Below, in pieces: positions 41,652 through 50,522 of a stretch of DNA of 64,000 bases; positions within the stretch are counted from its first letter, which is position 1; every line of letters starts with the position of its first letter. The stretch covers positions 1 to 64,000 of the IMG/VR virus record IMGVR_UViG_3300026097_001223; one strand, given 5' to 3'. The position numbers were made by a program, and so were the translations under genes. Source of the DNA: a virus. The notes under the pieces are model-generated. The model saw only the letters and a program-made list of their open reading frames with translations. It was not told the origin of the DNA and ran no database searches.

Positions 41652-42940
41652 TGGCAAATTACAATCCAAACAGTACCAACTACGAGCACAGTTTTGAACC
41701 AAACACTACCCAGCTCACAATGGCTATGGATTATAACAGTTTTGGTCAACCAATCGTCCGAACAGTATCATCTGGAAGTACAAGTCTCGACGCATTTGGC
41801 AGACAACAAGTAGCACAACCATTTACACTTTTTGATAGCAGTATGGTTGGCGAAGATAACGGCAAGTTTGACACTTCTACAGCTGGCGGAGCAAGTACAA
41901 CATATAATGTAAACGAAAGCAGTTTAAGTATGACTGTAGCCGGTACTGAAAATGATCAAGCAATAAGACAAAGCTACAGAACATTTCCTTATCAGCCTGG
42001 CAAAGCATTAGAAATTTTAAACACATTTTCAATGGCAACAGCCGCTACAGGTTTGCGTCAACGAGTAGGATACTTTACCACAAACAACGGTGTCTATTTT
42101 GAACAAGATGGCGATACAATCTATATGGTTTTACGCAGTTTTGTAACAGGTAGCATAGTCGAAACCCGTGTAGCTCAAGACTCGTGGAACGGTGACAAAC
42201 TAGACGGCACAGGAAGCAGTGGTATCGCGCTGGATATAACCAAAAGTAATATTTTCTATATTGATATGGAATGGCTTGGTGTTGGTAGTGTGCGTACCGG
42301 CTTCATTATTAATGGTACTATATTCATTGCTCACACATTTCACAACGCAAATATAACCAGTGACACTACCTACATGACCAGTGCTGAGCAGAGCATTCGT
42401 TATGAGATCACCAACACAGCTACTACAGGTACAAGTGCTACCATGAAACAAATTTGTAGCACAGTGATCAGCAGTGGTGGTTATCAAGGACGAAGCCAAA
42501 ATAAATTTGCTGGAAGAGGATTGTCATATTATACCTTAACCCCAGCATTTACATTTTATAATCTTGTTAGCATTAAATTACGCACAGCAGGCATCAACAA
42601 AATAGTTGTTCCAAATGGGTTAAACATTATCTCTGATAGTAATCAAAATGTACACTATAAACTTTTATTGAATGCTACAGCAAACACGGCACTTAGTTTC
42701 AGCAATGCTAGCACATTTGTAGAAAGCAGTACAACCAGTGCAAGCATAACCGGCGGAACACAACTAGGCGAAGGCTTTATCACAAACAAAGGCGAGCCAG
42801 TCAAACTAGAAGGCGAAGATCTATTCGCTTATCAATTGGGCAGAACCATCAGTGGTACCAGCGATATCTTAACCATTGCAGTAGCTGCCGATAGTAACAA
42901 TACCGATGTCGGCGGCGGAATTAGCTGGTACGAACTCTAA
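41651..42940 (+). CDS. Structural protein of marine myoviruses
   Basis: 429 residues, beta-rich, Thr/Ser/Asn-rich. Landmarks: DAFGRQQVAQPFTLFDSS (about 49-66), a central Y-x-M-x-W-L-G-V-G-S-V-R-T-G-F pattern (about 197-215), and AYQLGRTISGTSDILTIAVAAD near the end. This layout, with an F-G-R motif early and a long lectin-like jelly roll, is one I recall from virion proteins of cyanophages and pelagiphages. A carbohydrate-binding decoration of the capsid is a possible role. Last gene of this late unit. Confidence 0.6.
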   Translation: MANYNPNSTNYEHSFEPNTTQLTMAMDYNSFGQPIVRTVSSGSTSLDAFGRQQVAQPFTLFDSSMVGEDNGKFDTSTAGGASTTYNVNESSLSMTVAGTENDQAIRQSYRTFPYQPGKALEILNTFSMATAATGLRQRVGYFTTNNGVYFEQDGDTIYMVLRSFVTGSIVETRVAQDSWNGDKLDGTGSSGIALDITKSNIFYIDMEWLGVGSVRTGFIINGTIFIAHTFHNANITSDTTYMTSAEQSIRYEITNTATTGTSATMKQICSTVISSGGYQGRSQNKFAGRGLSYYTLTPAFTFYNLVSIKLRTAGINKIVVPNGLNIISDSNQNVHYKLLLNATANTALSFSNASTFVESSTTSASITGGTQLGEGFITNKGEPVKLEGEDLFAYQLGRTISGTSDILTIAVAADSNNTDVGGGISWYEL

Positions 42941-42946
42941 TAAATA
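42938..42946 (+). promoter_or_regulatory. Late promoter TAATAAATA after the structural gene
   Basis: Overlaps the stop codon at 42938-42940; 57 bases before the radical SAM ATG at 43004. A TATAAT at 42951-42956 in the same gap has no clear -35 box. Confidence 0.55.
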
Positions 42947-43003
42947 CTCCTATAATACTACAATAAAAACAATACATCAGTCATAAACAACGTAAGTAGT
43001 AGT

Positions 43004-44164
43004 ATGGAAAAAACCTACTGCGCAGCTCCATGGCGAGGACTGCATATCAATTTTCGTGGAGACGTAAAAACCTGTTGTGCAGGTGATCCCAACATGCTTG
43101 GCGATTTAAACAGCAAAAGCATCGACGAAATACTGCAAAGCGACACAATGAAAGAAATTCGTGCTACCTTACAACAGGGCAAAATGCATGAAGATTACTG
43201 CTATAACTGTATCAGTGCGGAGCGTTATGGACGCAGTGAAAGACATTGGCACAATGACGTCAATCCTGATTTTGATTCAGCCTCAGCGAGTTTAGAAGAA
43301 CACTCGCCTAGTATCATTGATGTACGCTGGAATATCACCTGTAACCTAGCCTGTAACTATTGTGGACCTTACTGTAGCAGCAAGTGGGCTGCTATAGCAA
43401 AAGGCAAAGAAGAATTACTAACCATTGAGCAAAAACACGACGGGGTTAAACCATATGTTCAACAGGTGTGTGAATATGTTGAAGAGAAAAAACACAGCGT
43501 GAGAGAAGTAGCACTGGTGGGCGGCGAACCCTTGTTGCTAAAAGAAAATCATTATCTACTTGATGTAATACCAGATGATTGTATCGTAACACTGATTACA
43601 AACACCAGTGTAGAGTTCGAAAAAAATGCCATTGTAAGCAAACTGATGCAGAGACAAAAAGTCAGCTGGAGCATGAGCTTTGACAACGTAGGCGATAGAT
43701 TTGAATATGTACGCTACGGAGCCAATTGGGATCTGCTTGATCATAATGTTAGATTAATAAACAGTTGGAAGGATCGCGGACACTGGAACGGCATTCACGC
43801 TGTATATAATCTGTACAACTGTACAAGACTGCGAGAACTACGCAACTATGCAGACAGCATAGGCACTAAAATACTGTGGCAAACACTGTATCAGCCAGAC
43901 TACCTTGATCCTACAAAACATGATTTAAAAACACGTGAACTGGCGATAGAGGAAATAGATGCATACAGTCGAGATTACGATTTATCTGATCATGAAAAAA
44001 GTTTCTTTTCACTAGCAAAGCAAAATCTCAGCACTATTGCATCGGATGCAGAACCACTGACCGAGCGATTTAAAAAGCACATACACGAAATGGAACATCT
44101 ATTTCACAAAGACCGTCAGACTAGTTTTGTTAATCTCTGGCCAGAGTTGAGCCATTTATGTTGA
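43004..44164 (+). CDS. Radical SAM enzyme with twitch/SPASM-like cysteines
   Basis: 386 residues. The radical SAM cluster motif C113-x3-C117-x2-C120 binds [4Fe-4S] with S-adenosylmethionine, and EVALVGGEPLL (about 167-177) is the usual GGEP motif. An unusual N-terminal extension carries C6, C24, C25, C66 and C69 in the C-A-A-P-W ... C-C ... Y-C-Y-N-C order of SPASM domains, here placed before the barrel rather than after. The substrate is not evident: peptide modification, lipids and sugars are all possible. It overlaps the SGNH gene by seven bases, so the two may act together. Confidence 0.82.
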   Translation: MEKTYCAAPWRGLHINFRGDVKTCCAGDPNMLGDLNSKSIDEILQSDTMKEIRATLQQGKMHEDYCYNCISAERYGRSERHWHNDVNPDFDSASASLEEHSPSIIDVRWNITCNLACNYCGPYCSSKWAAIAKGKEELLTIEQKHDGVKPYVQQVCEYVEEKKHSVREVALVGGEPLLLKENHYLLDVIPDDCIVTLITNTSVEFEKNAIVSKLMQRQKVSWSMSFDNVGDRFEYVRYGANWDLLDHNVRLINSWKDRGHWNGIHAVYNLYNCTRLRELRNYADSIGTKILWQTLYQPDYLDPTKHDLKTRELAIEEIDAYSRDYDLSDHEKSFFSLAKQNLSTIASDAEPLTERFKKHIHEMEHLFHKDRQTSFVNLWPELSHLC

Positions 44165-44928
44165 GCGATAATTTTAACAATGTACTAAGTATGACACAAG
44201 CAGGGTATAAAAACCAAACACTAACCTGGAAAGGCGAGGATGACAAAGATAATTTCAAACGGAATTGGAAAACTCAGCCCAAAAGAATGACATACCATAA
44301 TTGGACTGAATCTAGTGTAACCTACAAATTCAACAGCATAGGTTTTCGCAGCCCAGAAATACCACAGGATCAATCTTACTTTGCAGCATTTGGGTGCAGC
44401 TATACCGCAGGTGATAGCTTGCCATTTGATAAAATATATACCAGCGTAATAGGCAAACAACTAGACCTAGTTCCGGTTATGTTTGGCAACAGCGGAGGTA
44501 GTAATTGTTCTAGCACAAGACTTGCGTTCACATGGTTGCCCAAGCTTTGTCCAAAATTTGTGATCTATCAAAGCACATTTGATCAAAGATTTGAATGGAT
44601 AAAAATGAATGAAAAATACGGCAACGAATTTAAAGAAGCAATAACCTATGGTGTGGTAGCAGAAGGTGGCGGCACTCCTCCTCAGTTAAATAACAATGTG
44701 TTATATCAAGATTGGATTATGTGCGAAGAAAATAGAGAAATGGCCAAAATTAAAAATCTAGCTAGTGTTCGCTGGTTGTGCGCTGAACTTGATATACCTT
44801 TGTACGAAATCGACGTAACAGATTTTAAACACACTCATCCAGATGATTTTGCCAGAGATCTACTGCATCCTGGTCCAGGTGCCCATCAACTGGTTGCACA
44901 ACAACTACTAGAGAAAATCAATGAGTAA
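44158..44928 (+). CDS. SGNH-type hydrolase/acyltransferase
   Basis: 256 residues. Block I GCSYTAGDS (79-87, catalytic Ser 81), a GNSGGSN segment after it (Gly/Asn oxyanion hole) and block V D234-x2-H237 near the C-terminus make up the SGNH set. Such enzymes remove or add acyl groups on sugars, lipids or peptidoglycan. No signal peptide, so it should act in the cell. It overlaps terL by eight bases. A second, more divergent SGNH-like gene is at 49770. Confidence 0.75.
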   Translation: MLSDNFNNVLSMTQAGYKNQTLTWKGEDDKDNFKRNWKTQPKRMTYHNWTESSVTYKFNSIGFRSPEIPQDQSYFAAFGCSYTAGDSLPFDKIYTSVIGKQLDLVPVMFGNSGGSNCSSTRLAFTWLPKLCPKFVIYQSTFDQRFEWIKMNEKYGNEFKEAITYGVVAEGGGTPPQLNNNVLYQDWIMCEENREMAKIKNLASVRWLCAELDIPLYEIDVTDFKHTHPDDFARDLLHPGPGAHQLVAQQLLEKINE

Positions 44929-46471
44929 AAGTCTTGATGGCGTACTAGTAAAATCGCCACACAAAAAGTATGATTACACCGAAAAAGATCTAGAAGAATT
45001 TGCACGATGTGCTGACCCAAACACTGGTGCTGAATATTTTTTAGAGAACTTTTTTCAAATTCAGCATCCTACCCTAGGACAGATGCAGTATCAGCCCTAT
45101 GAGTACCAAAAACGTCTAATTGCAACATATCACACTTATAGATTCAGTATCAGCATGTTACCTAGGCAGACCGGTAAGTCAACCACAGCCGCTGGATACC
45201 TACTTTGGTATGCTATGTTTAAACCAGACAGCACGATTCTTATTGCCGCACACAAGTACAGTGGAGCACAAGAAATCATGCAAAGACTGCGCTATGCCTA
45301 TGAAGCATGCCCTGACCACATTCGAGCAGGAGTAGTAAGCTACAATAAAGGCAGTGTGGAGTTTGACAACGGAAGTCGCATTGTCAGTCAAGCAACCACA
45401 GAAAACACTGGACGTGGTATGAGTATCTCGCTGTTGTACTCAGACGAGTTTGCATTTGTACGACCTACCATTGCCAAAGAATTTTGGACTAGTATTTCGC
45501 CTACACTAGCCACTGGTGGTAAAGCTATTATTACAAGCACACCAAACAGTGACGAAGATCAGTTTGCACTGATATGGAAAGGCGCCAATAAAACTTTTGA
45601 CGAAAATGGAAACGAAACTGAAGTAGGAATCAATGGATTCAAAGCGTTTAGAAGCTATTGGAACGAACATCCGGACAGAGATGAACAATGGGCAAACGAG
45701 CAACGGGCTGCATTAGGTGTTGAACGTTTTAGACGAGAAATGGACTGTGAGTTTATCATCAATGATGAAACACTGATTGCACCAACCACGCTTATTGATA
45801 TGGAAGGTGTAGACCCACTTCGTAAAACAGGCCAGGTTCGATGGTATAAAAGACCTGAGAAAAATCGAATTTATGCCATTGGGCTTGATCCAAGTCTTGG
45901 CACCGGAGGTGATCCTGCGGCAATACAGGTATGGGAAGCAAACACCCTAGAACAAGTTGCCGAATGGCGAGATAACAAAACACCAATACCAGGACAAATA
46001 CGTGTGTTAACTGACATTGTAAAAGAAATCTTTGAAATTGTAGAAGATGATACAACAATCTATTACAGTGTGGAAAACAACAGCATAGGAGAAGCCGCAT
46101 TGATCAGCATCAATGAGTACGGTGAAAACAATATCAAGGGATATTTTCTCAGCGAAGCCAAAGGCAAACGCAAAGGATTTAACACCAGTAACAAGCCAAA
46201 ACTACAGGCTTGCAGTAAATTTAAAAATCTAGTAGAACGCAAAAGAATGACCATCAGTAGCAAGCCGTTGATCAGTGAATTAAAAAACTTTGTAGCACAC
46301 GGTGCTAGTTATGCCGCTAAACCTGGGGAAACAGACGACCTGGTGATGAGTACACTGTTGGTAATACGCATGTTGCAAGAGCTGCAAAATTATCATCAAG
46401 AACTAGATGACACTGTAAAAGACCACGATGACGTAGACATAGAACCTATGCCGTTCATTGCAATGTTCTAA
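44921..46471 (+). CDS. 17: Terminase large subunit gp17
   Basis: 516 residues (T4 gp17: 610). Walker A L80-P-R-Q-T-G-K-S-T88, Walker B LLYSDE at about 172-177, and the nuclease domain starting with G-L-D-P-S-L-G-T-G-G-D at about residue 319, with C-terminal D-D-L-V-M-S. ATPase and nuclease together package headful DNA through gp20. The gene shares its 5' end with the SGNH gene and its stop with the next late promoter. Confidence 0.95.
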   Translation: MSKSLDGVLVKSPHKKYDYTEKDLEEFARCADPNTGAEYFLENFFQIQHPTLGQMQYQPYEYQKRLIATYHTYRFSISMLPRQTGKSTTAAGYLLWYAMFKPDSTILIAAHKYSGAQEIMQRLRYAYEACPDHIRAGVVSYNKGSVEFDNGSRIVSQATTENTGRGMSISLLYSDEFAFVRPTIAKEFWTSISPTLATGGKAIITSTPNSDEDQFALIWKGANKTFDENGNETEVGINGFKAFRSYWNEHPDRDEQWANEQRAALGVERFRREMDCEFIINDETLIAPTTLIDMEGVDPLRKTGQVRWYKRPEKNRIYAIGLDPSLGTGGDPAAIQVWEANTLEQVAEWRDNKTPIPGQIRVLTDIVKEIFEIVEDDTTIYYSVENNSIGEAALISINEYGENNIKGYFLSEAKGKRKGFNTSNKPKLQACSKFKNLVERKRMTISSKPLISELKNFVAHGASYAAKPGETDDLVMSTLLVIRMLQELQNYHQELDDTVKDHDDVDIEPMPFIAMF

Positions 46472-46482
46472 TAAATACACAT
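46469..46482 (+). promoter_or_regulatory. Late promoter TAATAAATA five bases before the next start
   Basis: Contains the gp17 stop codon (46469-46471). TAAATA ends at 46477 and the ATG is at 46483, so a leaderless transcript is predicted. Confidence 0.55.
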
Positions 46483-47700
46483 ATGAAAAATTCTGAAAGC
46501 ACCTCTAAAACACTCTACGATCTATTGGTAAGTCGTAATTTTGATCCTGACATACTGGACAGTCGTGGACAGTCTATCACTGATGTTAACCAAGGAGAAA
46601 TATTCTCTTTTGACTTTGTGTCTGACGGTAAAAACTATGGCACGGTGGTTATTACACTCAGTGGTGACAATCAATTTGAGGTGTACTACGGCGACAACCT
46701 AGGCCGGGGCATGGATAAAGAACATCGCAGTGACTGGTACAAGTTTTTACAGCACTTGAAAAGTTTTGCTGCTCGTAACATGATGCAGTTTAATCTACGT
46801 GATTTTACCAAGCTTAAACACAGCATGCGTACAATAAACAGTGTTAACGAAAGCGTGTTTGAAGGCTATTACGGTGGTAAACGCACCAGTTATAACAAAG
46901 CTGCTGAAGGTGCTAAACTGAAAATTCGTCACAGCAAAAAACTGGAAGACAGTGATCCTCGCTATAGATTTGTAGAAGAGCTGTTTGTAGAAACACCGAG
47001 CGGCGAACGTTTTAAGTTGCCTTTTAAAAATCTCAATGCTGGTAAAGCCATGGCAAGACACGTCAGCGAAGGTGGAACACCCTATGATTCGTTTGGACAG
47101 CATATACATTCGATGGTCAAAGAAATGAACAGCATAACACATTTTGTTCGTAAACACAGTCGCAATCTTGAGGAAGACGTGGTAAATCTTGTAGATGATG
47201 CTAAGTCACGCAGGCACAGCATTAAAAAAACACTGAAGAGTCTGAACAGCAAACGAGGATATGCAAAATATCACGAAAGTTGGAACCCAGAAGACACTGG
47301 CAGTATAGTAGAGCGTATGGAAACTTTTGAAGCCAACTATGCTCCGATAGAAGATGCTGTACAGGTTTTTGAAAATTGGATAGTAGCAGAATCATTGAGC
47401 ACTATTCAAAAGCGCGAACTAGGCAAGTTAATCGATCAAGGACTTCGTGCAGGTGTAGATGGACTAGAAGCAAACTCCGAGCTTGACGCTGTCATTCAAG
47501 ATGAAGAACTGGACGATCTTGTAGCCAAAGTAGGTGATCAGGATCCAGAAGCCAATGTGTTTGATGATCCTGCTGTGAGAGGCAGATTAGAAGAACTTGG
47601 CTTGATAGCTATCAAAGAAATCAACGACACTGACACTGGCACACGAACGCTCAAGGCTGCTCGTGATCCTATGCTGGAAGATATCCTAAAACTTCTCTAA
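46483..47700 (+). CDS. Unknown protein following terminase
   Basis: 405 residues. N-terminal alpha/beta part (1-110, FDFVSDGKNYGTVVITLSGDNQFEVYYGD), which could be a small recognition domain; then a basic region (SVFEGYYGGKRTSYNKAAEGAKLKIRHSKKLED), then mostly helix. I recall homologues in marine T4-like phages, often in the same place after terL, with no function. No ribosome site precedes its ATG. A head-internal or packaging-linked role fits its late promoter and neighbours. Confidence 0.6.
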   Translation: MKNSESTSKTLYDLLVSRNFDPDILDSRGQSITDVNQGEIFSFDFVSDGKNYGTVVITLSGDNQFEVYYGDNLGRGMDKEHRSDWYKFLQHLKSFAARNMMQFNLRDFTKLKHSMRTINSVNESVFEGYYGGKRTSYNKAAEGAKLKIRHSKKLEDSDPRYRFVEELFVETPSGERFKLPFKNLNAGKAMARHVSEGGTPYDSFGQHIHSMVKEMNSITHFVRKHSRNLEEDVVNLVDDAKSRRHSIKKTLKSLNSKRGYAKYHESWNPEDTGSIVERMETFEANYAPIEDAVQVFENWIVAESLSTIQKRELGKLIDQGLRAGVDGLEANSELDAVIQDEELDDLVAKVGDQDPEANVFDDPAVRGRLEELGLIAIKEINDTDTGTRTLKAARDPMLEDILKLL

Positions 47701-47716
47701 AATTCTACCTTTTTGT

Positions 47717-47768
47717 TCGACAGACTAAATACCTTTGCGTATACTTAACAGTATATGCACAGGCATAT
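47717..47768 (+). promoter_or_regulatory. Compound promoter and 5' hairpin of the gp32 mRNA
   Basis: TCGACA (47717-47722), 17 bases, TATACT (47740-47745). A late-type TAAATA (47726-47731) lies inside the spacer. TATACT-TAAC-AGTATA (47740-47755) is a palindrome like the one at 10771. The predicted transcript begins near 47752 and opens with a 6-bp hairpin ATATGC-ACAG-GCATAT (47753-47768), followed by about 40 bases of A-rich, structure-poor leader before the ATG at 47811. Confidence 0.7.
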
Positions 47769-47810
47769 TATTAGGCAATATAGAAGCAAAGGCAACAAAA
47801 GGAAAAAGCA

Positions 47811-48800
47811 ATGGCAAAACCATCTTTAGCAGAAATCCGTGCACGTCTCCAGGCCCAGGAGAACAAGCAAGGCGGAAACACTTCGGGCGGCGATAACGCA
47901 ATCTATCCACACTGGAACATGGCAGAAGGCAGTAACACTACACTGCGTTTCCTTCCAGACGATAATCCAGAAAACACATTCTTTTGGGCAGAACGTGCAA
48001 TGATCAAACTGCCATTCGCTGGTGTAAAAGGCGACATGGACAGTAAAAATGTTCTTGTACAAGTACCCTGTGTTGAAATGTGGAATGAAACATGTCCTAT
48101 CTTGCAAGAGGTACGCACATGGTTCAAAGACAGCTCATTGGAAGAAATGGGTCGTCGCTATTGGAAAAAGCGTAGTTATATTTTCCAAGGGTTTGTGCGT
48201 GAAAATGCACTAGCAGATGACGACACACCAGAAAATCCAATTCGTCGTTTTATTATTGGGCCGCAGATCTTTCAGATCATCAAGGCAGCACTGATGGATC
48301 CTGATCTTGAAGAATTGCCAACAGATTACGAAAATGGCTTGGACTTCCGCATTACCAAGACCTCAAAAGGCGGCTATGCAGACTACTCAACAAGTAAGTG
48401 GGCTCGTAAAGAATCACCGCTAACTGAACAAGAGCTTGCAGCAATTGAACAACATGGGTTGTACAATCTCAATGATTTCTTGCCTAAAAAGCCAACAGAC
48501 GTCGAGCTGAAAGTAATGCAAGAAATGTTCGAAGCAAGTGTGGACGGTCAAAGCTTTGACATGGAGCGTTGGGGACAATACTATCGTCCTGCTGGCATGT
48601 CAGCACCGGCGCAGAGTTCTGCACCAGCAGCAACAGCAGCGCCAAAGTCGGTACCTCTTCCAGAAACCACAGTCAAGGACGATGTACCATTTGAAACCAC
48701 AGAAACAGCAGCAGATGAGCCAGTTGAAACACCGTCGGGAGGTGGTTCACAGAGTGCTCAAGATATCTTGGCAAAGATTAGATCTCGTCAAAGCAGTTAA
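47811..48800 (+). CDS. 32: Single-stranded DNA-binding protein gp32
   Basis: 329 residues (T4 gp32: 301). The OB-fold core runs from PHWNMAEGSNTTLRFLPDDN (about 33-52) through the Y-W-K-K-R-S-Y-I-F-Q-G-F-V strand. A zinc-site region similar to T4 has V-P-C-V-E-M-W-N-E-T-C (two Cys; T4 has His-Cys-Cys-Cys). The C-terminal part is Pro/Ala/Glu-rich and acidic, for contacts with replication proteins. Unusually, the final ILAKIRSRQSS echoes the start LAEIRARLQ. gp32 coats ssDNA in replication, recombination and repair and works with UvsX/UvsY encoded just downstream. Confidence 0.93.
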   Translation: MAKPSLAEIRARLQAQENKQGGNTSGGDNAIYPHWNMAEGSNTTLRFLPDDNPENTFFWAERAMIKLPFAGVKGDMDSKNVLVQVPCVEMWNETCPILQEVRTWFKDSSLEEMGRRYWKKRSYIFQGFVRENALADDDTPENPIRRFIIGPQIFQIIKAALMDPDLEELPTDYENGLDFRITKTSKGGYADYSTSKWARKESPLTEQELAAIEQHGLYNLNDFLPKKPTDVELKVMQEMFEASVDGQSFDMERWGQYYRPAGMSAPAQSSAPAATAAPKSVPLPETTVKDDVPFETTETAADEPVETPSGGGSQSAQDILAKIRSRQSS

Positions 48801-49783
48801 TGTGGGATATTGATGTAAATCAATACGACTACTATATGAATCACCCAGGTCCAAGGCCTGGGTTGATTGTTCTTCGTGACTATATTAATGGGTTTGACAG
48901 CAGTCTCCGAAATCCATTATTAGATCATTTTCAAGCATTGCCTGGACCTCGCACCAGAGTGATCTGGGCAATGCCTTTTTTGCCCGCTGTAAGGCAAAAC
49001 TACCCAGAATTAGACTTAGTATGGGATCCAGATCTAGGTGAAGAATATCTTTATTCAGCACTGAAAACCTACACTGAACACCCAGAAATTGATCATAATA
49101 ATTTTTTGTGCAGTTTCAACGGCAGTGGGCATGTAGGAAGACGCATGCTGACCAGTGCGCTTAAACAAACTGGCATGTGGAACGATCGTACCTGCACTAA
49201 AAATTTCAAATACAGTCCTATCAGCATTGACGGGCATCTTAAAGATTACCTCAGTGACGATGAAACACGATTTTACAGGAAGTTTCTGGTGTCGCAGGAC
49301 GCTGATTTTTCTCACACAAACTATTCTATGTTTTCCTGGAATCAGGATAGATTTGCACATGCCAGCAACATAGAATATCTTGCGCCTGTTATTACCAACA
49401 GTTTTGTTAATTTAGTGAGCGAAAGCTGGAGTCACAGCTATCAGCCTTTTATAACAGAAAAGTTTGTGTACAGCGTGATTACACGTGGATTGTTTGTTGC
49501 ATACGCTCAACCAGGTTGGCACAGTGTGCTCCGTGACTTGTACGGGTATAAACTATACAACTCAGTGTTTGACTACGAGTTTGACAAAGAATCGAACCCT
49601 GTGCGTAGATTGTATAAATTATTAATGATGTTAAAGCCATTTGAGTCATTGAGCAAAATCGATTGGCACGATTTACACTTAATGGAGCTGGATAATATAG
49701 AGTATAATATTCAGCACTTTCTAAGTGGGGATGCACATCAACAGTGTTTAAGGAGTGCAGAACAACAAAATGAATCTAGTTAG
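48800..49783 (+). CDS. Glycosyltransferase-like protein
   Basis: 327 residues. The C-terminal part contains F-V-N-L-V-S-E-S-W-S-H then F-I-T-E-K-F-V-Y-S-V-I-T-R-G-L-F-V-A-Y-A-Q-P-G (about 215-250), the order of strand, E-K helix and G-x-P-x loop found in GT10/fucosyltransferase-like and other GT-B enzymes, where the E-K pair binds the sugar nucleotide. The N-terminal half is less distinct. It starts on the last base of the gp32 stop (TAATG) and so is co-transcribed with gp32. Acceptor unknown: virion protein, lipopolysaccharide or DNA base. Confidence 0.55.
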   Translation: MWDIDVNQYDYYMNHPGPRPGLIVLRDYINGFDSSLRNPLLDHFQALPGPRTRVIWAMPFLPAVRQNYPELDLVWDPDLGEEYLYSALKTYTEHPEIDHNNFLCSFNGSGHVGRRMLTSALKQTGMWNDRTCTKNFKYSPISIDGHLKDYLSDDETRFYRKFLVSQDADFSHTNYSMFSWNQDRFAHASNIEYLAPVITNSFVNLVSESWSHSYQPFITEKFVYSVITRGLFVAYAQPGWHSVLRDLYGYKLYNSVFDYEFDKESNPVRRLYKLLMMLKPFESLSKIDWHDLHLMELDNIEYNIQHFLSGDAHQQCLRSAEQQNESS

Positions 49784-50522
49784 CGGGTGCAGTTATACTG
49801 AAGGCGCTAGTTGGCCTATTCAGTTGTTTGATAGATATACAAATCTTGGACGCAGAGCCGCCGGTAATAGATACATTGCTGACAGTGTGATCAGCACAGT
49901 GCTCACTGAAAAAATTAACAGTGTGTTTATACTATGGTCTGGGCTGAACAGGATGGATCTAGCATTACCGGAGCATGTTGATACCCAAGAAGTGTACACA
50001 ACATCTTTATGTCACAGTCAATATGTGCACATGCCCTACAAGCCGTTTCCAGCAGAAAACTATCAAAGAATAAAAGGTCCAAACTGGCCGGAGTTGTCTA
50101 AATTTGCTGAATGGCAAAAGTTACCTGCAATGAAAAAGAACGAATCCATAGTACGTGGTATGTTTAACACTGGACACAGTGCGGAGCAGTTGGCATTAGA
50201 AACACACGACCGATCAGCTAACGCACACTGGTGTACACAAACACTTTTATCCATGATCAGTGTACAGCACGTGTTAGATGCTATGAACGTAGACTATCGA
50301 TTTTCGTTTATTGCTGATGTACACGATAAACAAAATCAACAACAATTTGGGTGGCTTGACACAGAACACAAACTTTATACCAGCATAGACTGGTCTAGGT
50401 ATATTAATACTACTCCATTTGAATATGGTGTAAAGCACAACGGGCTGATGTTGGACAATTTTCATGTTGAGTCAGACTGCATGAATGCCTGGGCCAAAGA
50501 GGTAGTTGGTAAATGGCAGTGA
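49770..50522 (+). CDS. SGNH-like hydrolase, second copy
   Basis: 250 residues from ATG 49770; an in-frame GTG at 49755 is possible but would overlap its own AAGGAG. Block I is right at the N-terminus (S-G-C-S8-Y-T-E-G-A-S), then F-I-L-W-S-G-L-N-R-M-D (block III-like) and block V as L-D-N-F-H-V-E near residue 230. This follows SGNH plan but with wide gaps. Probably an esterase or acyltransferase on a glycan, in line with the flanking glycosyltransferase-like and sulfotransferase-like genes. Confidence 0.55.
   Translation: MNLVSGCSYTEGASWPIQLFDRYTNLGRRAAGNRYIADSVISTVLTEKINSVFILWSGLNRMDLALPEHVDTQEVYTTSLCHSQYVHMPYKPFPAENYQRIKGPNWPELSKFAEWQKLPAMKKNESIVRGMFNTGHSAEQLALETHDRSANAHWCTQTLLSMISVQHVLDAMNVDYRFSFIADVHDKQNQQQFGWLDTEHKLYTSIDWSRYINTTPFEYGVKHNGLMLDNFHVESDCMNAWAKEVVGKWQ

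Noticed and set aside
42951-42956. TATAAT as an early promoter before the radical SAM gene
   Set aside because: No -35 box at 16-18 bases upstream; the late element TAATAAATA in the same gap is a better candidate.
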